From NCBI GenBank assembly GCA_004134985.1, contig REGQ01000008.1:152046-216045 (forward strand): a stretch of DNA of 64,000 nt, in the 5' to 3' direction. Of this stretch, positions 8,659 to 16,897 are shown piece by piece. The notes below the pieces were generated by a model. The model had not been told where the DNA came from and searched no databases. It saw only the letters and a program-made list of their open reading frames with translations. Position numbers and translations under genes: made by a program. This DNA is from Paenibacillaceae bacterium (GTDB lineage: Bacteria; Bacillota; Bacilli; Paenibacillales; Paenibacillaceae). Numbering within the stretch: the stretch's first letter is position 1; every line of letters starts with the position of its first letter.

Positions 8659-10406
8659 AAGAGCGTTATTTTATTAAACATTTGGCTACTTTTCTTATCC
8701 CGCTGATGTTTCCGCTGCTCATTCTGGGCTCCTTGTCCTTCTTCACGACCCAGCACAGCATGAAATCCGATATTAACCAAAGCAGTCAACGGCTGCTGCT
8801 GCAATCCAAGCAGCAGTTGGAAATGATTTTGCATGAATTGGATACGCTGAAGCTGGCCATGTACCAGAACGCCAAAGTGTTCAATGACTTGTCCACCGTT
8901 TTGCAAAATCCGAGCTATACGTATGAGAGCTCACAATCGTACCAGATTATATCCAGCTACATTTATGCGCTTACGGCGTCTAAACCCTATATCCATTCGA
9001 TCTATTTCTATGTGGAAAATCCGTACAACCGGTTTATTTCTTCGCTTAACGGGCTGTCGGAGATCGATAAATTTAACGACAAGGAGTGGTTCGAGGATTT
9101 TCTCGCCTACGAAGGGGCACCTGCAACCTGGACATCACGCCGAACGACCAAGTTGTATGAATTCGAATCAACCGAGCTCGTTACGATTCATAATGTGATT
9201 GCCGCCCGCAAAATCGGCATATTTCTAAACATACGGCCGGGCTATATCGAAAATCTGCTGCGTAATATTACGTCTTTTGATGGGCAGAAGCTGCTCATTT
9301 TGGATGAAGCCAACCGTATCCTGTTTTCCAGCACGAGCAGCTTCACGCTCTCGGACGACGAAAAAACGCAAATTGCTGAACACCCGCTCTCCTTCTTCGA
9401 CATGGAGTTTGCTGGCGGCAAAGTCAACGTAACCAAGGTTGAATCGGAGCAGTATCAATGGAAATACGTTTCCATTATTCCGCATGCCTCCTTATATGAA
9501 GCGCCATCGCGCATTTTGTCCTATACGATTGCTTTTGCTTGCCTTTCCTTTGTTGGGGGACTGCTGCTGACCTACTATCTTACCCGGCGAAACTATCGGC
9601 AGCTGTTGGCGATTACATCATTGATCCGCTCTGCAGAGAATGATCGCACGCCGTTATCCTCTCCGAAGAAGGTGAAGGATGAATACTCGTACATCATTCA
9701 AAATATGGTCAAACATTTTATTGAACACCGCTATATCCAGACCCAACTGTCCGAAAAGAAATATAAGCTGCAGGTGATGGAGTTGCTGGCGCTGCAGGCG
9801 CAAATCAACCCCCATTTTCTGTATAACACATTAAACTCTATTTACTGGGAGTCCGTCGGTTTAACAGGCAAACCGAACCGGGCAAGCGAGATGATCGAGG
9901 ATTTGTCGGACATGCTTTCCTACTCCTTCAGCAACCCGACCAACAGAGTCACCTGGGACGAGGAGATTATTAATACGGTTAGCTACATTAACATTCAGAA
10001 AAAGCGGTACCGGGAAAAATTCGATGTTATCTTCGAGTTTGATGAGGAAATACGGCAATTGCACACGATGAAGCTGCTGCTGCAGCCGCTGGTGGAAAAC
10101 GCGCTGTATCATGGCATTAAAGAGAAGGAAGGCCTTGGCCTGATCAAAATAAAAATCGGCGTACGCGGGGATAAACTGCGGCTGATCGTCATCGACAACG
10201 GCGTCGGAATTTCCAAGGCGAGGCTGGAGGAAGTAAGGCATTCATTGCGGGACACGGATGAGCCAATTCGGCATATCGGGCTGATTAACACGAACAAGCG
10301 TCTGCGGCTGATGTTCGATATGAAGTATGATTTTCAGATCAAAAGCAAGCCAGGGCTCGGCACGGCCATTATCATTCTGATGCCGCTGCTGCAAGACGGC
10401 GATTGA
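8646..10406 (+). CDS. Membrane sensor histidine kinase (YesM-like)
   Basis: A 586-residue kinase with a transmembrane segment near residues 15-35, a large extracellular sensor region, a second membrane segment near 290-312 and the HisKA_7TM/YesM-type phosphorylation motif INPHFLYNTLNSI near residue 388. The HATPase region contains PLVENALYHGIK and IDNGVG. It overlaps the regulator gene by 13 bp, so the pair is one operon. It likely senses the sugar bound outside the cell and controls the 7648-3074 transport operon. The 48-bp repeat array begins about 90 bp after its stop. Confidence 0.92.
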   Translation: MSAMKERYFIKHLATFLIPLMFPLLILGSLSFFTTQHSMKSDINQSSQRLLLQSKQQLEMILHELDTLKLAMYQNAKVFNDLSTVLQNPSYTYESSQSYQIISSYIYALTASKPYIHSIYFYVENPYNRFISSLNGLSEIDKFNDKEWFEDFLAYEGAPATWTSRRTTKLYEFESTELVTIHNVIAARKIGIFLNIRPGYIENLLRNITSFDGQKLLILDEANRILFSSTSSFTLSDDEKTQIAEHPLSFFDMEFAGGKVNVTKVESEQYQWKYVSIIPHASLYEAPSRILSYTIAFACLSFVGGLLLTYYLTRRNYRQLLAITSLIRSAENDRTPLSSPKKVKDEYSYIIQNMVKHFIEHRYIQTQLSEKKYKLQVMELLALQAQINPHFLYNTLNSIYWESVGLTGKPNRASEMIEDLSDMLSYSFSNPTNRVTWDEEIINTVSYINIQKKRYREKFDVIFEFDEEIRQLHTMKLLLQPLVENALYHGIKEKEGLGLIKIKIGVRGDKLRLIVIDNGVGISKARLEEVRHSLRDTDEPIRHIGLINTNKRLRLMFDMKYDFQIKSKPGLGTAIIILMPLLQDGD

Positions 10407-10494
10407 TGCGCAGCGCCGTGGTCACGCCGGGCGGTGACGCCGCCCCGCTGCCTGCGACAGCGGGGCGCCGGCGAGCGGACGCTGCGGGCGATCG

Positions 10495-10862
10495 CGCGTG
10501 GGCGGCGGTGCGCGGGCACAGCGGGAGCAGCCGGCGGGCGCGATCGACTGACCCGGTGCGTGAGCACAGCGGGGGCAGCGCGCGGGCGCGCTGAACTGGC
10601 CCGGTGCACGAGCACAGCGGGGGCAACGCGCGGGCGCGCTGAACTGGCCCGGTGCACGAGCACAGCGGGGGCAACGCGCGGGCGCGATCGACTGCCCCGG
10701 TGCACGAGCACAGCGGGGGCAGCGCGCGGGCGCGATCGACTGACCCGGTGCACGAGCACAGCGGGGGCAACGCGCGGGCGTGATCGACTGCCCCGGTGCA
10801 CGAGCACAGCGGGGGCAACGCGCGGGCGTGATCGACTGGCCCGGTGCGCGAGCACAGCGGAC
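10495..10862. repeat. GC-rich 48-bp tandem repeat, about 8 copies
   Basis: The anchor CACAGCGGG recurs at 10517, 10565, 10613, 10661, 10709, 10757, 10805 and 10853, exactly every 48 bp. Units are nearly identical except for two alternating variable spots (ctgaac/atcgac and cgcg/cgtg). Because 48 is divisible by 3, long repeat-only frames stay open on both strands; none has a ribosome binding site or non-repeat domain, so I do not call a gene. GC content here is far above the surroundings. Confidence 0.92.
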
Positions 10863-10883
10863 CGAGCCAATATACTGTAAAAG

Positions 10884-11191
10884 TGCAGGATTTTCACCCA
10901 TAATGACTAGGTTTGAAGGAAAATCCTGCATTAATGCAGGATTTTTCACCCATATCAATACAAAACTGAACTTTTTCGGAGTAAATACTGCACATTTACA
11001 TCATTTTCCCCTTATCAGTCCATTCCGAGCACTAAATCCTGCACATTTACGTTAATTTCACACAACGAGCTCATTCTGATCATTAATCCTGCACTTTTTA
11101 CAACAATTCTCCCTAACGAGCTCATTCCGAAAACTAATCCTGCACATTTACCATTCTCCACAACAAGCTCATCCCGAGCGCAAACTCCAGT
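10884..11191. repeat. 51-bp-period hairpin array (degenerate copy)
   Basis: The TGCA-containing arm recurs at 10884, 10935, 10989, 11040, 11090 and 11141, spacing 51, 54, 51, 50 and 51. The best copy has arms AATCCTGCA/TGCAGGATT followed by TTTCACCC, the same layout as the ATTGTTGTA arrays at 2344 and 54248 but with a different arm sequence. Spacers share a GAGCTCATTC block. A degenerate inverted end may lie near 11201-11221. No gene is supported from 10407 to 11487. Confidence 0.65.
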
Positions 11192-11324
11192 TCAATGGCA
11201 TCTAGTTAGTTGACTTACTCAGGTGGGCGGCGGCAAATTATACTCATTATCCAGACTGCGAGGAAACCCGCCAGAAAAGGCAATAAAGGCAACCATACCT
11301 CATCGCATGCCATTAACTATAATT

Positions 11325-11367
11325 AAAGAGCGAGATGCTGGGAAGATCCCCCTACATCCCGCTCTTT
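11325..11367 (-). terminator. Hairpin after the nitroreductase gene
   Basis: On the minus strand AAAGAGCGGGATG pairs with CATCTCGCTCTTT (one G-U) around a 17-nt loop, followed by an AT-rich stretch. It lies 120 bp after the stop at 11488. The U-tract is weak. Confidence 0.5.
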
Positions 11368-11487
11368 GGTCCGCCTGCTTCAGGATTATAGCATCCAAAG
11401 TAGGTTATTGTTATGAATTGAGTTATTGGAATTAGATATTGGGATTAATTATTGAATTGATTAATTGAAATAAGTTATCGAAACGAA

Positions 11488-12237
11488 CTATTGAAATCGG
11501 TAACCCTGTCCCTCGATAAAGTCGTGCAAATGCTCGCGCAGCCGATCCTTGTTAAACCGGAACGCCATCTCTTTCGACCAGTTCGTGTCCTTGCCTCCCC
11601 CGGCACGGGATTGATAGTACTGATGTGTCACATCATTATAAGCGCGGATGCTCTCGTCAAAGGCTGCTTCGCTATAAACCTCCTCATGATAGATCGCCGC
11701 CTGCGGCAAGCGCGGCCGGAGGTCGGGCGACTGGTCAGGCACGCCTACGCACATGCCAAACACTGGATAGACGAGCTTCGGCAGCTGCAGCAATTCCGTT
11801 GCACGCTGCGGATTGTTGCGTATGCCCCCGATATATACGGTGCCAAGTCCCAGCGATTCGGCTGCGATGGTTGCATTCTGAGCCGCCAACGTAGCATCAA
11901 TGGTCGCCAGCAGAAAGGACTCGACATTTTGCGCAAGCTCAAAGTCGGGCTGTCCAAGCTCCTGCCTGACCGCCGTCTGGTTCCGGTTAAGGTCAGCGCA
12001 CCATACAAGCAGCAGCGGAGCTTGCTCCACATGCTTCTGCCCCCCCGCCAACTCGGCAAATTGGCGTTTCGTCTCCGGATTTTTAATGCCTACGATGCTG
12101 AACGCTTGAACATTCGATGAAGTCGGAGCCGCTTGCGCAGCATTCAAAATATGTTTCAGTTGCTCTGCTGTCACCGGATCTTCTGTAAATTTGCGAATGG
12201 AACGATGCGATAGCAATTGATTAATTACTTCAGTCAT
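11488..12237 (-). CDS. NADPH-dependent flavin/nitro oxidoreductase (NfrA1-like)
   Basis: A 249-residue nitroreductase-fold flavoprotein, the exact length I recall for Bacillus NfrA1. The N-terminus TEVINQLLSHRSIRKF is the FMN-binding start of the family, followed by AAPTSSNVQAFSIVGI; the GLGTVYIGGIRNNP region is the NfsA/NfrA core. ATG 12237 follows AGGAGG by seven bases. The open frame continues upstream to 12351, but that extension is translated terminator sequence. In this setting it probably supplies reduced FMN to the two monooxygenases just upstream. It has its own promoter and attenuator leader. Confidence 0.9.
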   Translation of the reverse strand: MTEVINQLLSHRSIRKFTEDPVTAEQLKHILNAAQAAPTSSNVQAFSIVGIKNPETKRQFAELAGGQKHVEQAPLLLVWCADLNRNQTAVRQELGQPDFELAQNVESFLLATIDATLAAQNATIAAESLGLGTVYIGGIRNNPQRATELLQLPKLVYPVFGMCVGVPDQSPDLRPRLPQAAIYHEEVYSEAAFDESIRAYNDVTHQYYQSRAGGGKDTNWSKEMAFRFNKDRLREHLHDFIEGQGYRFQ

Positions 12238-12296
12238 TGCAGGGCCTCCTAGATTGTTAAAATCTCTGCAGCAGGCATAGCTGGCAGCTGCATGCC

Positions 12297-12438
12297 AAAA
12301 ATAAAAAAAGAGCACAAGCATTCCTTGTGTCTCCAGTCGTCTGGTCAACATCGTGCATTTATGATTATCCCTACTAAACTCACTATCTAACTTGGTCTAA
12401 TATAACTATAAGATACCATTAACTCATTGTAATATCAA
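12297..12438 (-). promoter_or_regulatory. Promoter and attenuator leader L1 (ACC-hairpin-GGAG motif) of the nfrA-like gene
   Basis: A candidate promoter, TTGATA (12433-12438), 17 bp, TATCTT (12410-12415), is followed by a leader with ACCAGACGACTGGAG (complement of 12331-12345). Here CCAG and CTGG form a 4-bp stem with loop ACGA. The GAG immediately opens an intrinsic terminator (CACAAG/CTTGTG stem, then T7). The same motif occurs in three other leaders in this window. Confidence 0.65.
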
Positions 12439-13775
12439 CTGGAAGCGGACAGATCGAGATGATGCAAGTGGCGCGTATTCGCCTGGCGGGTTAATCCGAA
12501 ATTATCACGCAATGTCGTTCCTTCATATTCGGTTCGGAACAAACCGCGGTTCTGCAGCTCAGGGATGACTTTATCTACAAATGTCTCCAGTCCTGTCGGA
12601 AATAGCTGCGGCATCACGTTGAATCCGTCCGCCGCATCATTCGACAGCCAATGCTCAATGAAATCAGCAGCCTGCAGCACGGTCCCCGTAAACGTAATAT
12701 GTCCATGTCCGCCATTGCTGCGGTACAGCAGATCGCGAATCGTGAAGTTTTCCCGTCTCGCTGCATCGATAACCGCCTCTTGACGGCTGCGAATGCCATT
12801 GAATGCCTCGGCGCGTTTCGCCTTGTCGAGCGGTACAGGCGCATCCAGCGGATAATCGGCCAAATTGACCTCGAAACGCTCGGATAACTGTTCCAGCGCC
12901 TGCTTCGTATCAACATAGGAATGCAACTCCTCCTCCAGATCGCGCGCTTCCGCTGCCGTCTCCGCTACGATCGGTGCAAATCCAGGGAGGATGAGCAGGT
13001 CGTCAGGGGACCGTCCATATTTGGCCAGCCGCGATTTTAGATCGCTGTAGAACTCGTGTCCTGCACCGAACGTCTGCTGCGCTGTAAATACAGCCTCCGC
13101 CGTGCGGGCTGCCAGTTCCTTGCCCCGCTCCGAAGAACCCGCCTGGACAAGCACGGGATAGCCCTGCGGCGATCTTGGAATATTGAGCGGCCCTTTGACC
13201 TTGTAGGTGCTGCCTTTAAAATTAATTTCGTGCACCTTGCTCTCATCGAACAGCACGCCGTTCACCTTGTCATAGACGAGCGCATCGTCTTCCCAGCTAT
13301 CCCACAACTGTTTGACAACCTCTACGAATTCCTCGCCGGAATCGTAGCGTTCCCCATGCTCAGGATGCTCCTGCCTGCTGAAGTTATGCGCAGCCGAGCC
13401 AGCGCCCGTCACAATATTCCATCCTGCCCGTCCGCCGCTAATATGATCCAGCGAAGCAAACTGCCTTGCAACATGAAACGGCTGATTATAGACGGTGCCA
13501 ACCGTAGCAATCAGGCCGATATGCTTCGTTGCAGCAGCCAATGCGGACAATAAAGTGAACGGCTCCAGTTTGTTCACCCCGCCCACATAACCGTCCGCCA
13601 GAAACACAGAGTCGAATCGTCCGCGCTCCGCCGTTTGGGCCAGTTGAATCAAATAGTCAATATCATTGACCAGTTCCGGCCGCGCATCGGGATGGCGCCA
13701 GGAACCGGCATGATGGCCTGTCGGCACAAGAAATACATTCAAATGCGCTTTGCGCTTGCGTTCATTGCTGCTCAT
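12435..13775 (-). CDS. FMN-dependent monooxygenase of the NtaA/SnaA/DszA family (paralog B)
   Basis: A 446-residue luciferase-fold monooxygenase. The family is recognised from KAHLNVFLVPTGHHAGSW at the start, SVFLADGYVGG near residue 60, GRAGWNIVTGAGSAA near 135 and the shared C-terminal phrases FTGTVLQAADFIEHW and ELQNRGLFRTEYEGTTLR. These enzymes take FMNH2 from a separate reductase and cleave C-N or C-S bonds of nitrilotriacetate, sulfones or similar compounds. It is about half identical by eye to the upstream paralog at 13796, and the two sit in one operon. Substrates are unknown; the neighbouring ssu and yezD leaders point to organosulfur use. Confidence 0.9.
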   Translation of the reverse strand: MSSNERKRKAHLNVFLVPTGHHAGSWRHPDARPELVNDIDYLIQLAQTAERGRFDSVFLADGYVGGVNKLEPFTLLSALAAATKHIGLIATVGTVYNQPFHVARQFASLDHISGGRAGWNIVTGAGSAAHNFSRQEHPEHGERYDSGEEFVEVVKQLWDSWEDDALVYDKVNGVLFDESKVHEINFKGSTYKVKGPLNIPRSPQGYPVLVQAGSSERGKELAARTAEAVFTAQQTFGAGHEFYSDLKSRLAKYGRSPDDLLILPGFAPIVAETAAEARDLEEELHSYVDTKQALEQLSERFEVNLADYPLDAPVPLDKAKRAEAFNGIRSRQEAVIDAARRENFTIRDLLYRSNGGHGHITFTGTVLQAADFIEHWLSNDAADGFNVMPQLFPTGLETFVDKVIPELQNRGLFRTEYEGTTLRDNFGLTRQANTRHLHHLDLSASS

Positions 13776-13795
13776 CCTCGCTCACTCCTTTTCGT

Positions 13796-15118
13796 TCAAC
13801 CGCTAATGGAATACCGGATATTCGCTGGCCGCGCCAGCCCGAGATTCTCCCGTAATGTTGTGCCTTCATAAGCCGTGCGGAACAACCCGCGGTTTTGCAG
13901 TTCAGGGACCACTTTATCCACAAAATAATGAAGTCCGCCTGGATAAAGCTGAGGCATGACATTGAAGCCGTCCGCACCGCCGTTGACGAACCAGTTTTCA
14001 ATCAGATCGGCAAGCTGCAGCGCTGTCCCCGTAAACGTATAATGTCCCCGCGCGCCTGCAAGACGGTGAACCAGCTGCCGCAAGGTAAGCTTCTCCCTAA
14101 GCACCAGATCGAGAATGAGCTGATGGCGGCTTTTCATCCCGTTTACCTGCTCGGTTGTCTGCACTTCTTCCAGCGACAACGGCTCATCAAGCGGGTACCG
14201 GGACAGATCGACGCCCAATCGGTCGGACAGTCTGCTGATCGCCTGCCCTTGATGGGTCAGCTCGAACAAATCATTTTCAATGTCGCGCGCTTCTGCCGCC
14301 GTATCTGCCAGTATCGGACTAAGTCCAGGCATTATTTTCAGTTGTGACGAATCGCGTCCATATTTCCCAAGGCGAGACTTCACATCGGTATAGAAAGCTT
14401 GCGCTTCCCCCAGCGATTGCTGCGCGGTAAAGATGACCTCCGCCGTCTTGGCGGCAAACTCCTTGCCGGTTTCGGAAGAACCGGCTTGCACAAGTACAGG
14501 GTACCCTTGGGGTGGGCGCGCAATATTAAGCGGACCTTTGACCGCATGCCAACTGCCACGAAAATCGATGTCATGCACTTTTGCCCTGTTGATGTGTACG
14601 CCCCCGATTTTGTCATTGACGATTGCGTCATCCTCCCAGCTATCCCACAGCTGCTTGACGATCTCCGTGAACTCCTCGGCAATTTCATACCGCTGATGAT
14701 GGGGCGGATGGGCCTCCCTGCTGAAATGAAAGGCTGCCGCTCCGGCGCCTGTTACAATATTCCAGCCTGCCCGGCCCTTGCTGATATGATCGAGTGAAGC
14801 GAACTTGCGCGCAACATGGAATGGTTCATTATACGTCGTCTCCACAGTGGCAATCAGTCCAATATGCTTGGTTGCCACCGCAATCGCGGAGAGCATCGTG
14901 AATGGTTCCAGCCGACCGGCCTGCGCCCAGTAACCGTCCGCCAAAAATACGGAATCCAGCAGTCCCCGCTCAGCGGTCTGAGCCAATTGCTGATAATGAT
15001 GAATATTTACACCCTTCTCCGGCTCCGCATCCGGATAGCGCCAGGATGCTTCATGATGTCCTGTCGTAGCCAGAAAAGCATTCAAATTCAACTTTCGTTC
15101 CTTATGACGATGATGCAT
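13796..15118 (-). CDS. FMN-dependent monooxygenase of the NtaA/SnaA/DszA family (paralog A)
   Basis: A 440-residue cytosolic monooxygenase with the same landmarks as its neighbour: KLNLNAFLATTGHHEASW, SVFLADGYWAQAG, GRAGWNIVTGAG and a C-terminal ELQNRGLFRTAYEGTTLREN. The start ATG 15118 follows a GGGAAAGGTGGG ribosome binding region. It lies 58 bp after the solute-binding lipoprotein gene and 20 bp before paralog B, so the three form one transcription unit controlled by leader L2. Having two similar oxygenases suggests related but different substrates. Confidence 0.9.
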   Translation of the reverse strand: MHHRHKERKLNLNAFLATTGHHEASWRYPDAEPEKGVNIHHYQQLAQTAERGLLDSVFLADGYWAQAGRLEPFTMLSAIAVATKHIGLIATVETTYNEPFHVARKFASLDHISKGRAGWNIVTGAGAAAFHFSREAHPPHHQRYEIAEEFTEIVKQLWDSWEDDAIVNDKIGGVHINRAKVHDIDFRGSWHAVKGPLNIARPPQGYPVLVQAGSSETGKEFAAKTAEVIFTAQQSLGEAQAFYTDVKSRLGKYGRDSSQLKIMPGLSPILADTAAEARDIENDLFELTHQGQAISRLSDRLGVDLSRYPLDEPLSLEEVQTTEQVNGMKSRHQLILDLVLREKLTLRQLVHRLAGARGHYTFTGTALQLADLIENWFVNGGADGFNVMPQLYPGGLHYFVDKVVPELQNRGLFRTAYEGTTLRENLGLARPANIRYSISG

Positions 15119-15176
15119 TGCTTTCCCACCTTTCCCAAGTTGTTGTCAACACAGCAGTCTGTGCATGTCAATGGCG

Positions 15177-16580
15177 TCAAAACTGCCCCAGTGTTGTTCG
15201 CAATGTTTCCACATCTTTGTTGATTGTCTCGGTTGCTTTGCGGATCGCTGAATTGACATCGAGACCGTTAATGGCAAGATCCTCTGCCGCCTCGGTGAGC
15301 CGCACCGTAATTTCCGCTTGATACGGATGAATATAATGCTCCTGGATCGGCTCGCCGATGAAAACATTTTGAACGCTTTTGCCCTGCAATACCGGAATGT
15401 CCAACCCATAGTCCTCTTCAAGCTCCGGATTGATTACCGCCGGAACGCGCCCGTTGCGTGCAATGATGCGCTGTCCCTCGTCAGACAAAATTTCCGCAAT
15501 AACCTGGAACGCTTCATCTTTATGCGGACTTTGGCTATTTACCGCCAGCGCATGAATCTGGGACTCTCTCGTTTTGCCTAACTGATCGCTGAAATTCGGC
15601 ACCGGCGCGATATCCCAATTGAAGTCGACTCCCTGCTGGCGCAATTCCTCAAGCGGTCCGACCATATTCGCCAGCCACGAGGCCCGCATGGCAATTACCT
15701 GATCTTTCATAAAGTGGTCCCGTGTCCAGTTCCATGTCTTATCCGGCGTTACGTAGCCAGGAATTTCAAAAATACGCTTCTGCAGTTCAAAAATACGCAG
15801 CCATTCCGGCGTATCAAGTCCCGCATTGCCTGTCTCCCGATTAAGGATCGGCTGCCGCAGCGATTTGGCAAGACCAGTCAAGTTGTCTGCCGCCAGTCCG
15901 ATATAATGCACGCCGTTTTCCGTTCTGGTCAGTTGGGCAGCCAAGTCCAGCGCCTCATCCCAGGTCAGCTGCTTCTCAGTCGGGTACGAGACGCCAAACT
16001 TGTCAAAAATATCTTTATTGTAATAGAGCACATGCTGATTAATATTAAATGGAAGGGCCAGCACAGCGTCGCCTTTTCCTTTCGTAATATCTTTGATATA
16101 TTCGATGCCAATCGGCTTCAGCCGGCTTAGATCAAAATTGTGCCTGGCAATCAGCTCGCGCAAATCCTCATAGACGCCCGTCCGGATGACCCGCTGCTGC
16201 ACACTGCCAAAGATCAGGTCAGGAATATGCGTAGAGAGCACTTCCTCCGGTGTCGTCGTCGCTGCGGGCGTAATTCGCGTAATTGTCACATTCGGATACT
16301 TCTGATGAATAGGACCAGCGATCATGGCCTCGAATTCGACATCGGTGAAGGTCGCGCCAGTACTGAAAAAGGTCAGGTTCAGCGGCTCGTCGCCCAGCTT
16401 TTTGAAACCATTCTGTCCTGCACGCTCGTCTGATGCGCTTCCCGCTTCCCTGACTTCCGCCTTTCCCTGCCCGCCATTGCCGGCGCCCGCTGCGGGGGAA
16501 CCTGCATTTTTGCTTGCTCCACAGGCAGCTAACAGCACCGTAATTAAAATGAGTGTGATCGCAAAGGTGAGTTTTTTCAT
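15177..16580 (-). CDS. Extracellular solute-binding lipoprotein, family 1, linked to monooxygenases
   Basis: A 467-residue lipoprotein with signal MKKLTFAITLILITVLL and lipobox LAAC near residue 20, then a Gly/Ala-rich linker. The mature part (LNLTFFSTGATFTDVEFEAM) is a family-1 solute-binding protein, the type normally used for sugars and oligomers. ATG 16580 follows GGGAGGGAATGGTAA. No permease or ATPase is encoded next to it, which is unusual; it opens an operon with two NtaA-type monooxygenases instead. It may present an organosulfur or chelate compound to permeases encoded elsewhere; this is inference. Confidence 0.88.
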   Translation of the reverse strand: MKKLTFAITLILITVLLAACGASKNAGSPAAGAGNGGQGKAEVREAGSASDERAGQNGFKKLGDEPLNLTFFSTGATFTDVEFEAMIAGPIHQKYPNVTITRITPAATTTPEEVLSTHIPDLIFGSVQQRVIRTGVYEDLRELIARHNFDLSRLKPIGIEYIKDITKGKGDAVLALPFNINQHVLYYNKDIFDKFGVSYPTEKQLTWDEALDLAAQLTRTENGVHYIGLAADNLTGLAKSLRQPILNRETGNAGLDTPEWLRIFELQKRIFEIPGYVTPDKTWNWTRDHFMKDQVIAMRASWLANMVGPLEELRQQGVDFNWDIAPVPNFSDQLGKTRESQIHALAVNSQSPHKDEAFQVIAEILSDEGQRIIARNGRVPAVINPELEEDYGLDIPVLQGKSVQNVFIGEPIQEHYIHPYQAEITVRLTEAAEDLAINGLDVNSAIRKATETINKDVETLRTTLGQF

Positions 16581-16608
16581 TTACCATTCCCTCCCGATAA
16601 TCATAATG

Positions 16609-16739
16609 AAAAAAAAAACCGAAGCTGCCGCTAGGGCAATCTCCGGTTTTCCGGTGGATAATATAAATAATACACACTAATCCAATTGGTTTAATCATTA
16701 TTGTGTTATGAATTTATCATCTACACGTAATTTTGTCAA
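16609..16739 (-). promoter_or_regulatory. Promoter and attenuator leader L2 of the lipoprotein/monooxygenase operon
   Basis: TTGACA (complement 16734-16739), a 17-bp spacer and TAAATT (16711-16716) form a good promoter. The leader contains ACCGGAAAACCGGAG (complement 16641-16655), a CCGG/CCGG mini-hairpin with loop AAAA. Its second arm is also the 5' arm of the terminator (CCGGAG with CTTCGG), which ends in T10. The two hairpins are mutually exclusive. Confidence 0.7.
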
Positions 16740-16820
16740 CATTTCCCTTGAAATATTTTATGTAAACTTACTGTCATAACAACATTATCCTATTGAAAAA
16801 TCGACTTGAAAATTCATCCA

Positions 16821-16849
16821 TTGACACTTCAGAGCTGCAGTGCTACTAT
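16821..16849 (+). promoter_or_regulatory. Sigma-A type promoter of the secreted SLH-like gene
   Basis: TTGACA at 16821-16826, a 17-bp spacer and TACTAT at 16844-16849, about 50 bp before the start codon. Confidence 0.6.
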
Positions 16850-16897
16850 AGCAATCAATGCCGACAATATTAATCGGAATTCATTAAGGGAGAGATC

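Noticed and set aside
10334..10958. Long frames on both strands over the 48-bp array
   Set aside because: They consist of repeats only, open because 48 is a multiple of three, with no ribosome binding site or conserved domain.
12297..12438. SAM-I riboswitch or T-box in front of sulfur genes
   Set aside because: Neither the SAM-I core (GGAGGGACTGGCCC-like block) nor the T-box AGGGTGGNACCGCG block is present in any of the four leaders.
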